Assembly (NCBI GenBank): GCA_036873135.1
Contig: JAPTYO010000003.1
Location: forward strand, 30,260,763-30,324,762
Direction of reading: 5' to 3'
DNA length: 64,000 bases
DNA from: Clarkia xantiana subsp. parviflora
Lineage: Eukaryota > Streptophyta > Magnoliopsida > Myrtales > Onagraceae
A model generated the notes under the pieces. The model was not told the DNA's origin. It saw only the letters and a program-made list of their open reading frames with translations, and did not search any database. Position 1 is the stretch's first letter; each line of letters starts with the position of its first letter. Positions 35,340 through 47,260 of this stretch are shown here, piece by piece. The position numbers were made by a program, and so were the translations under genes.

Positions 35340-37318
35340 TTAATACACGTGGATGTCAACACTGATTCCTCCACCACCATTAAGACCGCCGTGATCCTCC
35401 TCAGCTACCGCCTTGTGCTGCTGCTCACGGTGGTAACGAAGCCACAGACATGAGATTCTTGCCAATGCAGCCTGTCCAGCTACTCGAACCCGATACACCA
35501 CCCTCAAGTCTGCTGCCCATATCTCAGACCTTACCAATTTACCAGATTCTTCTTCATCATTATCATTGTTGTTGTATCCAACAAGGTCGGATTCTGTTAC
35601 CAAAACCACCGAGTTGTCGTCAAATGAAACTCGGTTCTCCTTGGGAGGTTGTTCGGTTTGCTTCGAGGGGTTTCCAGTTATCTGACAACTGTAAAAACCG
35701 CCTTTTTTAACTTCCACATAGTAATATTGCTGAACAGCCTGCATCAAATCAACAAGATAATGAAACCAACCACTCAAGAAATAGATACATGGCAAACAAA
35801 TTTGAAATGAAATCGGATATGCATATTTTGAAGATGATGATATCGCTTTTTATCTCACTTACCATCCACTGAGCAGAGGCCAGAAGAACTCTTGGTCGGA
35901 TCGACTTCACATAAGCATATGCAGACTCAGGAGTCATCTCCATGTGCTTCACCTGCCAGAAGAAAATTTAGCAAACTCAGTATGATACAAAGACAGAATT
36001 ATGATACAAAGTAAAATTTCATTATTGGGAAACGGACCAGGTAGCATATCACAATTGTTGTGCTCCGACCCCTTCCTGCCTTGCAATGCACGTATGTAGT
36101 TTGCCCATTAGATGCATTTTCTGCAAAGTTCCAGCAACATTATATGAAACCCTGAACTCAGATAATTATTTTATTTGTTAAAAAGAATTGTGTAACAGTG
36201 CACAAGTGGAAATAAGAGCAAGCGATGAATCACATGATGATCCGATTCTTCTAAAATAGTTGTTAATTTCTTTAAAAATGTTTAGTTTTGGAAACATCGG
36301 GAACTTTTCTCACATATTCAACAATCTAATCATAATTACATATGTTTCAGACATCCACCAATAAGTTAGATATGGATGACACTTACTGTGCAAAAATTCT
36401 ACAGCTTGGCATATATCACCGAGGGATGGAGCAAAGCAGTAGTCTCTTGTAGCAATCACCAGATGTTCAATGTCATGTGCCTAGTATGAACCAACAAAAT
36501 CGTGAGTCATGATCCTTCAGGTCAGGATATATCAGCACATAACCTCCACCCATATGTCTTCACACTAGAAGTCGAAAAAGCAAGTAACTTGATCATTGAT
36601 ATTATGCAAAAAATCTGAGAACAGAAGCCATGATAAGTTCCAACGACTTTTCATAATCCCTATTCAGAAATTTCTCCAAGATTTCGTATGCGAAGATGAA
36701 GCTGAAAATCTAATAAAGTTTATGAAGGATCATGTCAGTGACTATTGCAACAAAAATTGAAGAGCTAAAATCAAGGATACAACAACTTCAAATCCATCAT
36801 CTATATTTAGTTAGAACAATTCTGAGAAATACTCACTTGATACAGCGTTGTTGGAACCAATGTTTCGTAAGGTTCATTCAATGTAATCACCCCTCGGACA
36901 CCAATCTCCTTCAAGCACGGGACATCACTCGGAAATGGAACAGCTCCAAGCAGAACAAACTGCAGAACACAAATTCCGTCCATGTAAAGGAGGTTAAACC
37001 AACCAACCATAGTCAATGATATCTACATAAGATTACACATAATCATCAAAACAACATAGCTAGACAGAAACGTACCTCAGCCACTCTATCCCACCATCGG
37101 AATTCAGTCTGAATCTTATTTCTCACAACATTGTAAAACAGAGTGGGATAAAACAGCACCCGAGCTCCTGCTCCAACAAATACCCTTTTCACATCAACTG
37201 GGACAACACCTCCATCTCCTTCAGCGAAAAAAGCACCAACTTCACCACACGAGGTCTCCTCAACACCACCACCACAACCACCCACCTCCTCCTCGTCTTT
37301 CAAATCCTCAATATACAT
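35340..37318 (-). CDS. PTPMT1: PTPMT1-type phosphatase (phosphatidylglycerophosphate phosphatase, dual-specificity fold)
   Basis: Six minus-strand exons (37076-37318, 36837-36959, 36387-36480, 36038-36120, 35863-35952, 35340-35738) give 343 residues in continuous frame. The N-terminus is acidic and glycine-rich, followed by VLFYPTLFYNVVRNK. FVLLGAVPF and GVRGVITLNEPYE follow. The P-loop is VHCKAGRGRSTT with Cys166 and Arg172 (CX5R); the aspartate-bearing loop lies upstream near HDIEHLVIATRDY. After the catalytic domain come MTPESAYAYV and SIRPRVLLASAQW. The C-terminal exon adds about 130 less conserved residues ending GGISVDIHVY, a plant-specific extension. Plant orthologues dephosphorylate phosphatidylglycerophosphate to PG, the step before cardiolipin, in mitochondria, and some also act on phosphoinositides. 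Length and wording match Arabidopsis PTPMT1. The donor of exon 4 is GTCCGT, weak but frame-required. Confidence 0.93.
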
Positions 37319-37750
37319 ATCCCCAATCCACAGCTAAGACTCAAAACCCTAATAATCGCAGACGCAAATATCCAGCAGTAAACAAATACAGATAAATTGA
37401 GTCTCGATTGTTTCCACAAACAATCGATTTCCGAACTTTTGAAATTCTATGTATCTACACGGGGAGAATCAAAAGGAAGCTCAATCGATGGACGTCAGGA
37501 AAGAAACCTCTAGATGCGACCGACCAGATCGCCACCATAATCAAGAAAACGCGGATCGACGGGACGGAGAAACCGAGGCGGTCCCGATTGAGGCGAGATC
37601 GGAGAGAGCGGACGATTCGATGAAGGGAGAATTCGATGAACCTAGAGCGATGCAGAATTTGAGCTTTTCTCCGGTGCACGAAAATGATGGGTTCGATTGC
37701 CGCGGATTCTACTCCACCTTTGATCCAATTCAATTCAATCCAACAAACTT
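37319..37750 (-). promoter_or_regulatory. Presumed 5' UTR and promoter of the PTPMT1-type gene
   Basis: The minus strand is pyrimidine-rich (TCTCTCCGATCTCG, TTGATTCTCCCC) and GC-richer than its surroundings, as expected of a plant 5' leader. Open frames on either strand here have no family motif and were treated as chance. No clear TATA word. Confidence 0.4.
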
Positions 37751-39012
37751 CCTTTTCCTTTTGAAACGGAGGGGGTTAGCTGATAGCGTGACCATTAGGT
37801 CAGGGTGGGTTACGTCAAAGCTGTTGAGTAGATGCCACGTGGATACCATCAATAGAAAAAAAAAAAAAAATTCCGTCAACAATATACTATAAAATCTTAA
37901 ATTATTTTCTGGCAAATTACAAGTTTCTCATTATCTAAATTCTAAATTATCTAATGGTTTTTTCCTCCAATATTTTTTTTTTCCAATTAAAAGTTTCTCA
38001 GTAACTAAATCATCCAACATTTGTATAATAATAATCTAGCGGCAAGTTCACCAAAAAAAAAAATCTAGCTGCAATGTTTTTTTAATTAAAAAAATAGACA
38101 TTCAGTCCATCTTGTTACATAGTATTTGAATTTTCTGTTTATTTACGAGTATATTATATATTTGAACATTCACTGTAGCACCACCAGCAACCTAGTATTG
38201 TCGGTGATTAGTTGCAATATTAATGTGTTTTCTTGGATATATTTTATGTTTAAAAGTCTTTAAATTTAAAAGTGAAAAATTTTAATCAATAATATAAGAA
38301 AAAAACTAGAAGAAATATACTATTTTTTTTTTATAAACAATATACTATTTGATAACAGAAGAATAGTCTAACATTTAATCAATTATTAATAATTATATAT
38401 CTGCAAATGTAATAATACCTCTTCCAATTATTTTAATTACAAAAGTTCAATGGGGGCGTTATTACTATTTGTTTCTCAATAACTAGTCAGCTGGATTGTG
38501 ATGTGGCATGACTCATGCTTTGGTTGTAGATAAATGTTGGAGAGTATTATATTATATATATATATATAATTATATTATCTAATGAAAATAAAAATAATAG
38601 TGTAGAAGGGGAAAGAAAAGGCAAAGGGGTCGGCAGTATTTTTATTTACTGGATCAGATTCCAATAAATCTATATATATTTTCCAATAATTATCATAAAA
38701 GGATTATTATAATAGAAGAGAGACAAATTAAAAAGAAGAGAAACTAAATAAATAAATAGGTACAAGATCCACGTAGGTGCTGACGTGGAAACATAAGTTG
38801 GTGGGCACCAGAACCGGACCGTCCATTCCTTGTAATCCACAACCAGAAAAAGAATAGCACAGAACAGATGATGCATTTGCAGATTCAGCAAAAACTCAAC
38901 AACCCCACAAATTATAGGTAATGTCTATAAATAAATCTAATCTCTTCCATGAAAAAAAAAAAAAAAAAAATCTACTCTCTTCTTATTCACATAGTTATGG
39001 ACATAGCATGTA
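37751..39012. other. Intergenic DNA, no gene seen
   Basis: AT-rich, with poly-A runs near 37858 and 38950 and short TA repeats near 38550. No terminal-repeat element recognised. Confidence 0.4.
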
Positions 39013-39527
39013 GGATTAAAAACATATAAATTGTCTGAAATTTTACTAATATTGAAATTTAGTATCTAAAATATTAAAATTAACAGTCTCAGGTGTCATT
39101 TTTGTTGAAATTTGATGTCTGCACGTATTTTCTATAACTTTAATCATTTTCATCACTCACTCACCCACTTATAATCAATCACTCTTAACTTTTTACATAA
39201 TCGTCAAATTTCCTCCCAAAAGTTGAACATTCAAAATAAAAAGTTTCCAACATAGTGGTGTGGAGCAATTTTTCAACGACAAAGGAGCGGGATTTATTTG
39301 CGTAGATGTGGTCAACTTCTTAGGTGACGGTCCCGACAATATGACGAGAATGGAACGTGCATGGGAGGTCGAATTTGACAGTCGGTTTCGTCGGAATAAA
39401 ATTCTCTAAATTAATCACAGTGGGACACCAAATTTTAATAAAAATCTAACTAGGACACTCAATTTTAACTTCAGATACCGAATTTCGACATTGGTGAAAT
39501 TTCAAACGATTTATAAGTTGTTAATCC
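39013..39527. mobile_element. MULE-like long-TIR MITE, copy D
   Basis: Ends GGATTAAAAACATATAAATTG and, in reverse, GGATTAACAACTTATAAATCG. The interior is collinear with the copy at 21474, including the words CACTCACTCACCCACTTATAA, ATCGTCAAATTTC and GACAGTCGGTTTCGTCGGAAT. The flanks show no exact 9-bp duplication, so it is older or has lost one side. Confidence 0.75.
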
Positions 39528-39553
39528 TAACCTATATACATACACATCATATT

Positions 39554-39666
39554 TAACTTAGAAGTAAGAGGTTATATAAGTAAAAATTAATAATCAAACA
39601 TATATATATATATATATATAACTTAGAAGTAAGAGGTTATATAAGTAAAAATTAATAATCAAACAT
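39554..39666. repeat. Exact direct duplication around a (TA)n tract
   Basis: AACTTAGAAGTAAGAGGTTATATAAGT... (about 47 bp) occurs at 39554 and again at 39620, separated only by (TA)n. This looks like a recent slippage or unequal-exchange duplication. Confidence 0.85.
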
Positions 39667-40347
39667 TGATGTCAAAAGTATATTTAACTCATATACTAAT
39701 GTTACTCGACTTGATTCTTGAAGATACACCTAATTCTTGCAGATACACCAAGTTACGGCTTCGTATTTCAATTACTCAAAAACACTATTTCACATTGTTT
39801 TTTGTAAGACTTTTTCATCACATTCTTTTTTAAGACTTCTTCTTCACATCTTCATCGTGCAAAAAAAAAAACACTTGATTTTTATTTTAAGGTTTATAAA
39901 TGAACCCAGAAATTAATTTCTGAATTTGATTCAAACCCAAAATTTGATTTATGGGTTCGAACCAAATGACCTGAGATATAAACATGTATTTTACATTTCA
40001 TATCCAAAATTGGCATACCCTAACTGTTCCCTTTAATACAACTTTGACCAATACTTAAGCACAAAAATATAAAAATACATGTTAAGTTTGAGTAGTAATT
40101 TTTAAACTTATTGATATCAAACAAATTTATTCCATGTGGGGCAGATTAGGAGTTAAAAAACCCGACAACCTAAAGGCGAATAAATAGGCATCTAAAACAA
40201 TATCATCGTATCTTATTCGTATTTTCTCAGCTTGTGGAATTCGGATCAGCTAGCTATCAATGTTCATCCATTCTCTCTTGACATTTCTACACACCCTTAC
40301 CGGAATAAATGGATGTTGCTGCGTAAACTTTAAGAGCATATTTTGCA

Positions 40348-40377
40348 ACTTCTTTCATTAGCTAGGTTCAACTTTGA

Positions 40378-40412
<35 letters not shown>

Positions 40413-41300
40413 TGGGCTAGTATTGGCGATCATATTTCATCCCGCTACGTAATATTATGGCTCTCATGTTTATGGTTTATAATCTTTTTCCGACCAAACT
40501 TAAGGAATAATCAGCGCATTCACTGATCCCAACAACGTTATCTCACCATCAATCTAATATAAAGAAGTCGTACTGTTAAACGTATGCCGGAGTTCTTTAA
40601 TTAGCTAGGTTGGAGAGTTTTTTTTTCTCAATAAAAGGAATGATCTAGAGACAATCTTAATTCATCCCGCCTCGTAATGTTCAGACTCTCATGTTTATGG
40701 TTTATCATTTTTTCCGACCAAACTTAATGAATAATTAGCGCATGCACTGATCCCGTCAACGTAACCCCACCAGCAATCTAATATAGTTAAGAAGTCGTAC
40801 TATTAAATGTCAGAGTTCTTTAATTAGCTAGGTTGAAGAGTTTTTTTCTCGACAAAAGGAATAGTCTAGTAGTGTCGGTCTTAATTCATGCCGCCACTTA
40901 ATGTTCAGACTCTCATGTTTATGGTTTATAATTTTTTTCCGACCAACCTTAATGAATAATCATCGCATGCATTGATCTCGTCAATGTAACCTCACCAGCA
41001 ATTTAATATAGTTAAGAAGTCGTCCCGTTAAACGTATTCCGGAGTTCTTTAAGTAGCTTGGTTGAAGAGTTTTTTTCTTGATAAAAGGAATGATCTAGTA
41101 GTCTAATTTATCCTGCAAAGTAATGTTCATGCTCGTGGATTATAATTTTCTTTCTAATATCAGACTTAGTGAACAATTATTAACGCATGATCCTACCAAT
41201 GTAACATCACCAATAGTTTAATATAATTAAGACGTCGGCCAGTTAAATATAAATAACAAAGTTCTTTAATTAGCTCGGTTGAAGGAGTTGAAGTTGGAGA
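40348..41300. repeat. Tandem array, period about 217-243 bp, four units
   Basis: Units begin AGTTCTTTAATTAGCTAGGTTG at about 40591, 40814, 41043 and 41260, with an earlier variant at 40348. Each contains AAAAGGAATGATCTAGTAGTC, TCATGTTTATGGTTTATAAT, TTTTCCGACCAAACTTAATGAATAAT and AGAAGTCGTACTGTTAAACG-like words. A 29-base poly-T interrupts the first unit. Divergence between units is moderate. No ORF and no known family. Confidence 0.8.
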
Positions 41301-41963
41301 TGAAGATAAGAAAAGTATACCGGAGAAAATGTATATCTGAATTAGTATATATATATATATATATATATATGGACATATATAATAATGAATAAAGCTAAAA
41401 GCTAGCGTAGGCAGGCCGAAAGAAGAATCCTGGCAAGCCGTAGTTCACGCAACCTATATGCTGCCCTTCAATGCCTCGTCCCCACCGTGATTCTCTTTAT
41501 GTTTTTTTTTTTTTTTTTTTGGTGAAGTCTTTATGTATTTTGTTCTGTCTTATATGTTAATTCAAAATTTCTCTATTTTTTTAGTGCACGCTATTTTAAC
41601 TGCAATATTTAACAAAATTTTAGGCTGAACCTTTCGATTATCTTTCTCGATCCAATAAGTTAAGGTTAAATCATTTATCTAGTTACTTAGGTTCGTACCT
41701 TATTAATTTTTGTTTATTTGTCTTTTTTTACGTTCATGAATTATTACTTAAGTTTCAAAATATTACTAAATGATTATTAATTGTAAAGAGTTGAACAATA
41801 ATGAATATATATGGCGAATGTCTGGTAAAAAAAAAAGTGGCCACTATCAAAATCCAAAAGCTCATTTTATGGTCATAATGCCAAATTTTCAAGTCAACTT
41901 AATTAGTTAATCGTTCTTGAATCTTGTATTTTTATTTTTATTTTTTTTATGAGATAGGAATTT
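41301..41963. other. Intergenic DNA, no gene seen
   Basis: Contains a (TA)n tract near 41350 and a poly-T run near 41503. No terminal-repeat element was recognised before the TRIM duplication site at 41964. Confidence 0.4.
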
Positions 41964-41968
41964 GTTTG

Positions 41969-43076
41969 TGATGTTGGGATAGGTGCACATAAATCGAACG
42001 CAAAACGAAATCGAACACAAGATTGAGGAAAAACCTAGATTTTCTGATTTATCAATAACTGAATGTAAAATACAGGTAAACATATCTTAAATACTGAAAA
42101 TAAAAATCCTAATCCTATGAAAAATCTGAAAGTTGCAAACAGACCCTAATAAAACTGATAAAGTACAAAAAAGACTCGAAAAAACATAAAAATGCAATTT
42201 TAACCCTCATCGGAATTTGGCCAAACAATGTCAAACCCCACTATGCGTCTTGCTCAGATCACCGTTTACGCATGAAATACTGTAATCACACGCCAAAATA
42301 CGACACTTCAAGATCTCCCACATCATTCTCTCCGGGAAGAGAAGATTCGCCCTCGAAGCGCAACGAAGTTCATAATAGGAAGCAGAAAGAATATTACACT
42401 TAGCCACAACATCATAATTTTTTTCACGCGGTGATTTGGGTGCCGACATTGGGGTCGATTTGCCTTGTGGCTTGTACCCGAAGTCGGAGGTCAAGAGGCC
42501 TTCGAAGTTGCTCTTGGTGATCGCGGAAAGATGAATCATGGATCATGGAAGGTGGAGTGATGATCGATCATCGTTGTGACGTCTTGATCTTCAACATACT
42601 CATCATAGATTGGATTATCAAGAACAACAGCAGTTCTGGTATAATCTGGTGCTAGCTAATCAAGGAACGACATTGCACAGAATCTTCGGCTCTGATACCA
42701 ATTTGATGCAGCGTGATAGTGGGATAGGTGCGCAGAAATCGAATGCAAAACGAAATTAAACGCAGAGTTGAGGAAAAACCTCAATTTTTTTCATATATCA
42801 ATCAATTGAATGTAAAAGACGGCTAAACATATCTTAAATACTTAAAATAAAATATGAAAAAATCGAAAGTTGCAAACAGACCCTAACAAAACCGATAAAT
42901 TATTAAAAAAAGACCCAAAAAAACATAAAAAAGCAATTTTAACCCTCTAAATATCGGAATTCGGCCGAAAAACGTCTAACACCGTAGTTTACTATGTTTC
43001 TTACTCAAATCACCGTTTACGCATGAAATACTGTACTCGCACGCCAAAATACGACTCTTCAAGATCTCCCACATCA
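41969..43076 (-). mobile_element. TRIM: complete miniature LTR retrotransposon with captured gene fragment
   Basis: Two direct LTRs, 41969-42325 (357 bp) and 42714-43076 (363 bp), start TGATG/TGATAGTGGGATAGG and end CTCCCACATCA. The whole is flanked by the exact 5-bp duplication GTTTG (41964-41968 and 43077-43081). On the minus strand the primer-binding site TGGTATCAGAGC (complementary to initiator tRNA-Met) lies 12 bases after the 5' LTR. A purine tract GGAGAGAA lies directly before the 3' LTR. The internal region is only about 388 bp, with no gag or pol, so it is a TRIM and needs proteins from another element. The interior holds an auxilin-like coding fragment. The LTRs differ at several places, so the insertion is not very recent. 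Confidence 0.92.
42390..42530 (-). pseudogene. Captured 5' fragment of an auxilin-like gene inside the TRIM
   Basis: The minus strand reads NFEGLLTSDFGYKPQGKSTP followed by MSAPKSP. This resembles the N-terminus of plant auxilin-related (J-domain, clathrin-uncoating) proteins, which I recall as containing an FGxKPQGKSAPM motif. The open frame continues into retroelement sequence with no further auxilin features. The assignment rests on a short motif and memory of the family, so it is moderate. Confidence 0.55.
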
Positions 43077-43081
43077 GTTTG

Positions 43082-44029
43082 TTAAGACCATAAAAATCTA
43101 TGGAAATCTCGAATTTTACTCGAACAACTATATTCAATAAAACTTCAAACTAAAAAAAAATAATAATAAATAAAAAATATAAAAAAATCAAACAATTCAA
43201 AGATTCCTAGTTAACTTCTTTTTTTTTCCCCCAATTTTTGGTTAAATGTGTGAATGCCATGCAATTAAAAATAATTGACACGTGGACAAAAATATTTCAT
43301 TTTAGTCATATTCACATGTTCTTCATATTTAATATCATCTATCATTTTCAACTTTATAATATTTTTTATCTTCAATTTTAAAAAATAAAAAATAAACATA
43401 TATGGAAGTAATAACTAGTATAACTTTCTAATTATTTTTATGTGTGTAGAGTTCTCTCTAACCTTTTCGCTAAGGATGGATGCTTCTTCATTTTTCTATT
43501 GGTGATGCACTAGTGCATAATATGCGTGGTCGACATCTTCTTTAATTTTGGCATATTGTCTGTTCTTTGCATGACCAAATTTTATTTTAATCTTAAAAGA
43601 GACTCTATACTGATCAGGCATGAGGCGACTGCATGTGTGCTGATCTTGCGTGTGATAAGTGATGCTTATTCGAAATTCTAATAAACCACGTATTAAAGGT
43701 GACACTAAATAAAATTAAATCATAAACATAACAATAAATATAATTATTAAAGTATAAATCTAAAGTTTCACAGCTCATAACCTTAACTTTTGACACCAGT
43801 ATGACATCAATTTGAAGTTATCTAGTGTCAGTTTCTAAGGTATAGCTACATATGCTACTAGATATATCACTAATTTTATCTGGCGTGGTATAATATAATT
43901 AACTTTAAATCACGTGTCAGTATGTTATGACAGATATAAATTAGTGTTTAGAAGCTAGCTAATCCGCTTTTTTAGCATGGTACTACGCACCAACTTTATA
44001 AAGGTTGGATGTTAGATGGATATACGTCC
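43082..44029. other. Intergenic DNA, no gene seen
   Basis: AT-rich sequence without recognised repeats or coding sequence. Confidence 0.4.
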
Positions 44030-44660
44030 AACTGTGACATCAACAGACTGATTTATGACGAAACGATCCATTAAGAAATTCGACTTAGTACTCGAAATAA
44101 AATTCCGTTCAAAAAAATCCACACGTATACACATGGTCCAAGTGGAGTTAATTACCCACTCGAACCACGTATGCGGATCAAATTGATCCGGTCGGACTGG
44201 AACGTACGACAGTACAGATTAAATGTCTCGTATGGTCTACATCGTATGTGTACATTTTACCGGGGTCCCCTTTCTACGTCTCGGGGGTTCGAACCCACTT
44301 GAGGTAGGTATACGGAGACAACTTACACAACTCGACATCGGTATCTACAAGAAGAACAACTCGAACCTCTGCATCAATACGTAAATCCCTTCGTTGCCAA
44401 TCAAGATTTTCATAGCTTATCCGTGATCAGTAAGGTAATTATCCCGAATGAATTAACATAATTCGGTACATGATTAACTCCAACAAAAAAAAGCCAAAAC
44501 CCCTATATAAATAGTTGGTTTTATTTTTCATTCAAGGTTAATCATTATCTCTATATTTGAGTTTTTACTTTATCCATCTACATTCAAAAATAATTCGAAA
44601 ATAGACGTAAGTATCAGGGTGGGTTTACGGGGACTACCACTAAACACCACCAATAAAAGA
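44030..44660 (+). mobile_element. Possible solo LTR upstream of the DUF761 gene
   Basis: A TATA-like CCCTATATAAATAG at 44501, a CT-rich leader and an end reading GTAAGTATCAGGGTGGGTTTAC resemble the U3-R-U5 layout of plant LTRs. A TTCGAACCC word is at about 44287. No defined ends or target duplication, so this could equally be the distal promoter of the DUF761 gene. Confidence 0.3.
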
Positions 44661-44862
44661 GAGACTCCAATTAACTACTAGACTAAGGACAAACCTTAAA
44701 TGGAAATTTAAAACTTTCGATTCCAAATTCTCTCTTTACTTTTTCTATATTCTTCTTCTCTTCTCCACTTTTCTTAACACCGAAGGCTCCTTTCCCCACT
44801 CCATATCCTCACTCTCTTCTTCCTCTTCTTCTTTCTCCCCGAGCTCTTCTCTTCGCTCATCA

Positions 44863-46233
44863 ATGGCGGAAACAGAGCCTCTCCCCAGAAAACCCCACCA
44901 TCCAGACCCAAACCCAAACCCAACTAAGTACTTCACCAGATTCCTTTACAAATCCGCTTTCGTCCTAATATTCCTCGTCATAATCCCTCTCTTCCCTTCC
45001 CAAGCCCCTGAATTCATCAACCAATCTTTTCCGACCCGAAGCTGGGAGCTTCTCCACCTCATCTTCGTCGGCATCGCTGTCTCCTACGGTCTCTTTAGCC
45101 GTCGAAACGACGAAGAAGTCTCCGATAAAGCCGACACGGCTAATAACAACCCCGTCTCCATGTTCGACCATGCACAGTCTTATATTTCCAGAATCTTCCA
45201 TGTTTCTCCGGCGGTCGATGAAGAAACCGATGAAAGTAAAGGTGTCCAGACGTGGAGCAGTCAGTATACAAGGAACGATAATCCTGTAGTTATGGTGGGT
45301 AAGGAGTCCGAGGGAGGGAAGCCATTGTTGCTGCCAGTTCGGAGCTTGAAAAATCGGGTTTTCGACGGTGAGGATGAAGAAGAACAACATAGTAATGTGT
45401 CTGCTTCTTTTACTAGGTCAAGTTCTAAGAAGAAGAGCACAGAGAGTAATGATTTGCAGGAGAAGGAGAAACCGAAAGACGATCTTGTCCTTCCGTCACC
45501 GATACCATGGCGATCGAGGTCCGGGAGATTGGAGTATTCGAAGGAGGAACAAGAACCGAGGTTGTCTCGGTCTCAAACCCTAGAACCTAGGGTTTCGGAT
45601 CGGTTTTCCATGCAAAACCCACTTTCCTTGGACCCCAAGAAACCGAGAATCGGAGAAGATTTCGTAAAGAAAAAGAGTTTTCGCAAATCTAACCCTCCAC
45701 CACCACCGCCGCCGCCACCTCCTCCGTTGCCACCACGGGTCCCACCAGCGGTCGGAAACCCTAGGAATATCTTGCCGCGCAAGGAAGTGCGTAGGGTTCA
45801 ATCGGGGTTTGAGCACAGAAACCCTAATGACGATGACTTGCCACGCAAGGAAGTGCGTAGGGTTCAATCGGGCTTTGAGCACAGAAACCCTAGCGATGAC
45901 TTGCCACGCAAGTCGGTTAGAACCGTCCGATCGGGGAATGGGAAATCTAAGGTTGAGGATGAACCGATGGACTTCGAATTTGTCGAGAAACCGAAAGAGG
46001 AAGAGAAGTACGATTTTTTCAAGGATTTAGTTTCGCAATCCGAAGAGGAAAGCGAAGAAGATAACGGCGATGAGTCGAACGATGGAGTAGGTTCGAGTAT
46101 TGGCGACGGTGGGCCCGACGTGGATAAGAAAGCGGATGAGTTCATAGCCAAGTTTCGCGAGCAAATTCGGCTTCAGAGAATCGAATCGATTAAGAGATCG
46201 AGTGCGGAAATTAGCAAAAAAGTTCATCGATAG
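44863..46233 (+). CDS. Proline-rich membrane protein with C-terminal DUF761 motif
   Basis: An intronless 456-residue protein. Two hydrophobic segments near the N-terminus (about 30-47, SAFVLIFLVIIPLF, and 63-78, LLHLIFVGIAVSYGLF) suggest membrane anchoring with both ends on one side. The middle is polar and low-complexity, with a poly-proline run at about 278-291. A tandem repeat LPRKEVRRVQSGFEHRNP occurs twice (about 304-325 and 326-346), with a third degenerate start (LPRKSVRTVRSG). An acidic EEESEEDNGDE stretch precedes the C-terminal DUF761 signature VDKKADEFIAKFREQIRLQR (about 420-440). Plant proteins of this layout are annotated as hydroxyproline-rich or DUF761 proteins; their function is not known to me. 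Base composition is typical of a real gene and much GC-richer than the flanks. Confidence 0.9.
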   Translation: MAETEPLPRKPHHPDPNPNPTKYFTRFLYKSAFVLIFLVIIPLFPSQAPEFINQSFPTRSWELLHLIFVGIAVSYGLFSRRNDEEVSDKADTANNNPVSMFDHAQSYISRIFHVSPAVDEETDESKGVQTWSSQYTRNDNPVVMVGKESEGGKPLLLPVRSLKNRVFDGEDEEEQHSNVSASFTRSSSKKKSTESNDLQEKEKPKDDLVLPSPIPWRSRSGRLEYSKEEQEPRLSRSQTLEPRVSDRFSMQNPLSLDPKKPRIGEDFVKKKSFRKSNPPPPPPPPPPPLPPRVPPAVGNPRNILPRKEVRRVQSGFEHRNPNDDDLPRKEVRRVQSGFEHRNPSDDLPRKSVRTVRSGNGKSKVEDEPMDFEFVEKPKEEEKYDFFKDLVSQSEEESEEDNGDESNDGVGSSIGDGGPDVDKKADEFIAKFREQIRLQRIESIKRSSAEISKKVHR

Positions 46234-46490
46234 ATCGACTTTAATTTCTCTTTATATGGATGGTTATCTATATTATGGAATGGTATAGACATCTTCGTTT
46301 AATATAACTTAAATGAAACAAAGTTACTTCAGTTTGTGTAGATTGCAGTAATAATATATATAAGGAGAAAATGATTGCTGTGAATCATATGATTCAATAT
46401 GATAATGACCATTATTTCGATGCAAATGAACCAAAACATATAATTGTAATTCTTTTAACCACTAAACTAATAATATAGGTGGTTAAGTAA

Positions 46491-47260
46491 GTGGGTGGTT
46501 GGATTGATTTAATCTTGTATTACGTCTCACGTTATATCCACGTTACGTTTTTTGGTTTGTCAAACGGCGTAATGTGCATTGTAACGTAATGTCCATTGTA
46601 ATTTGAGATTACGTCCAAACTCCATTTAACGTAATGTGAGATTACATCAAAAAAATCAGATTTAATGTGAGATTACATCCAACATTACAGAGTGTTATTA
46701 TTTTATTATTATTTATTAAATAGATCAAATATTTTGCATTATCTTTATAGTTTATTATGATAATAACATTGTTATTATTATTAGCTTTTTATTTTTTATA
46801 TACTTCATAACTCATTATTATAATAAAAATAATGCATGTGATATTCTTATAAAATGAGCAAGTCTTTTTCGTTGTATTATTTTTATGTAAGCTATCATAT
46901 AAAACAATAAGTAATGTTTTAATAATAGAATTTTAGTAGTTGTGTGTATCGAGTTTAAATTCATAAACTACTATAGTATTGACCACACACATAATATTTA
47001 AGAAGTTGGTTGTTGTCAATATATATATTCTTTTAAATTTTATCATATTAAGATATAATATACTCTCGTATAGATTAATATAATAATAATAAAGTCATAT
47101 TACAATGCACATTGCAACATATACCAAACGATGTAATCTAACATTACATTCCACATTACAACACAACCAAACACTATAATCTAACATTACCTTACGTAGC
47201 TAACATTACTTATAATTTCACATTTTAAGTAATTTCACATTATGTCCATCCGAACCACCC
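46491..47260. mobile_element. PIF/Harbinger-like MITE downstream of the DUF761 gene
   Basis: Ends GTGGGTGGTTGGATTG and, in reverse, GGGTGGTTCGGATGG, with TAA on each side. Interior words AACGTAATGTGAGATTACAT and complements (ATGTAATCTAACATTACATTCC) form long imperfect inverted arms around an AT-rich centre. Boundaries are approximate by a few bases. Confidence 0.55.

Noticed and set aside
37449..37892. 147-codon plus-strand ORF upstream of the PTPMT1-type gene
   Set aside because: No recognisable domain. It overlaps the presumed 5' UTR/promoter of the minus-strand gene and is likely chance openness in GC-richer leader DNA.
44265..44310. GGTTCGAACCC as a possible tRNA T arm
   Set aside because: The surrounding sequence does not form a cloverleaf, and no A-box lies at the right distance.
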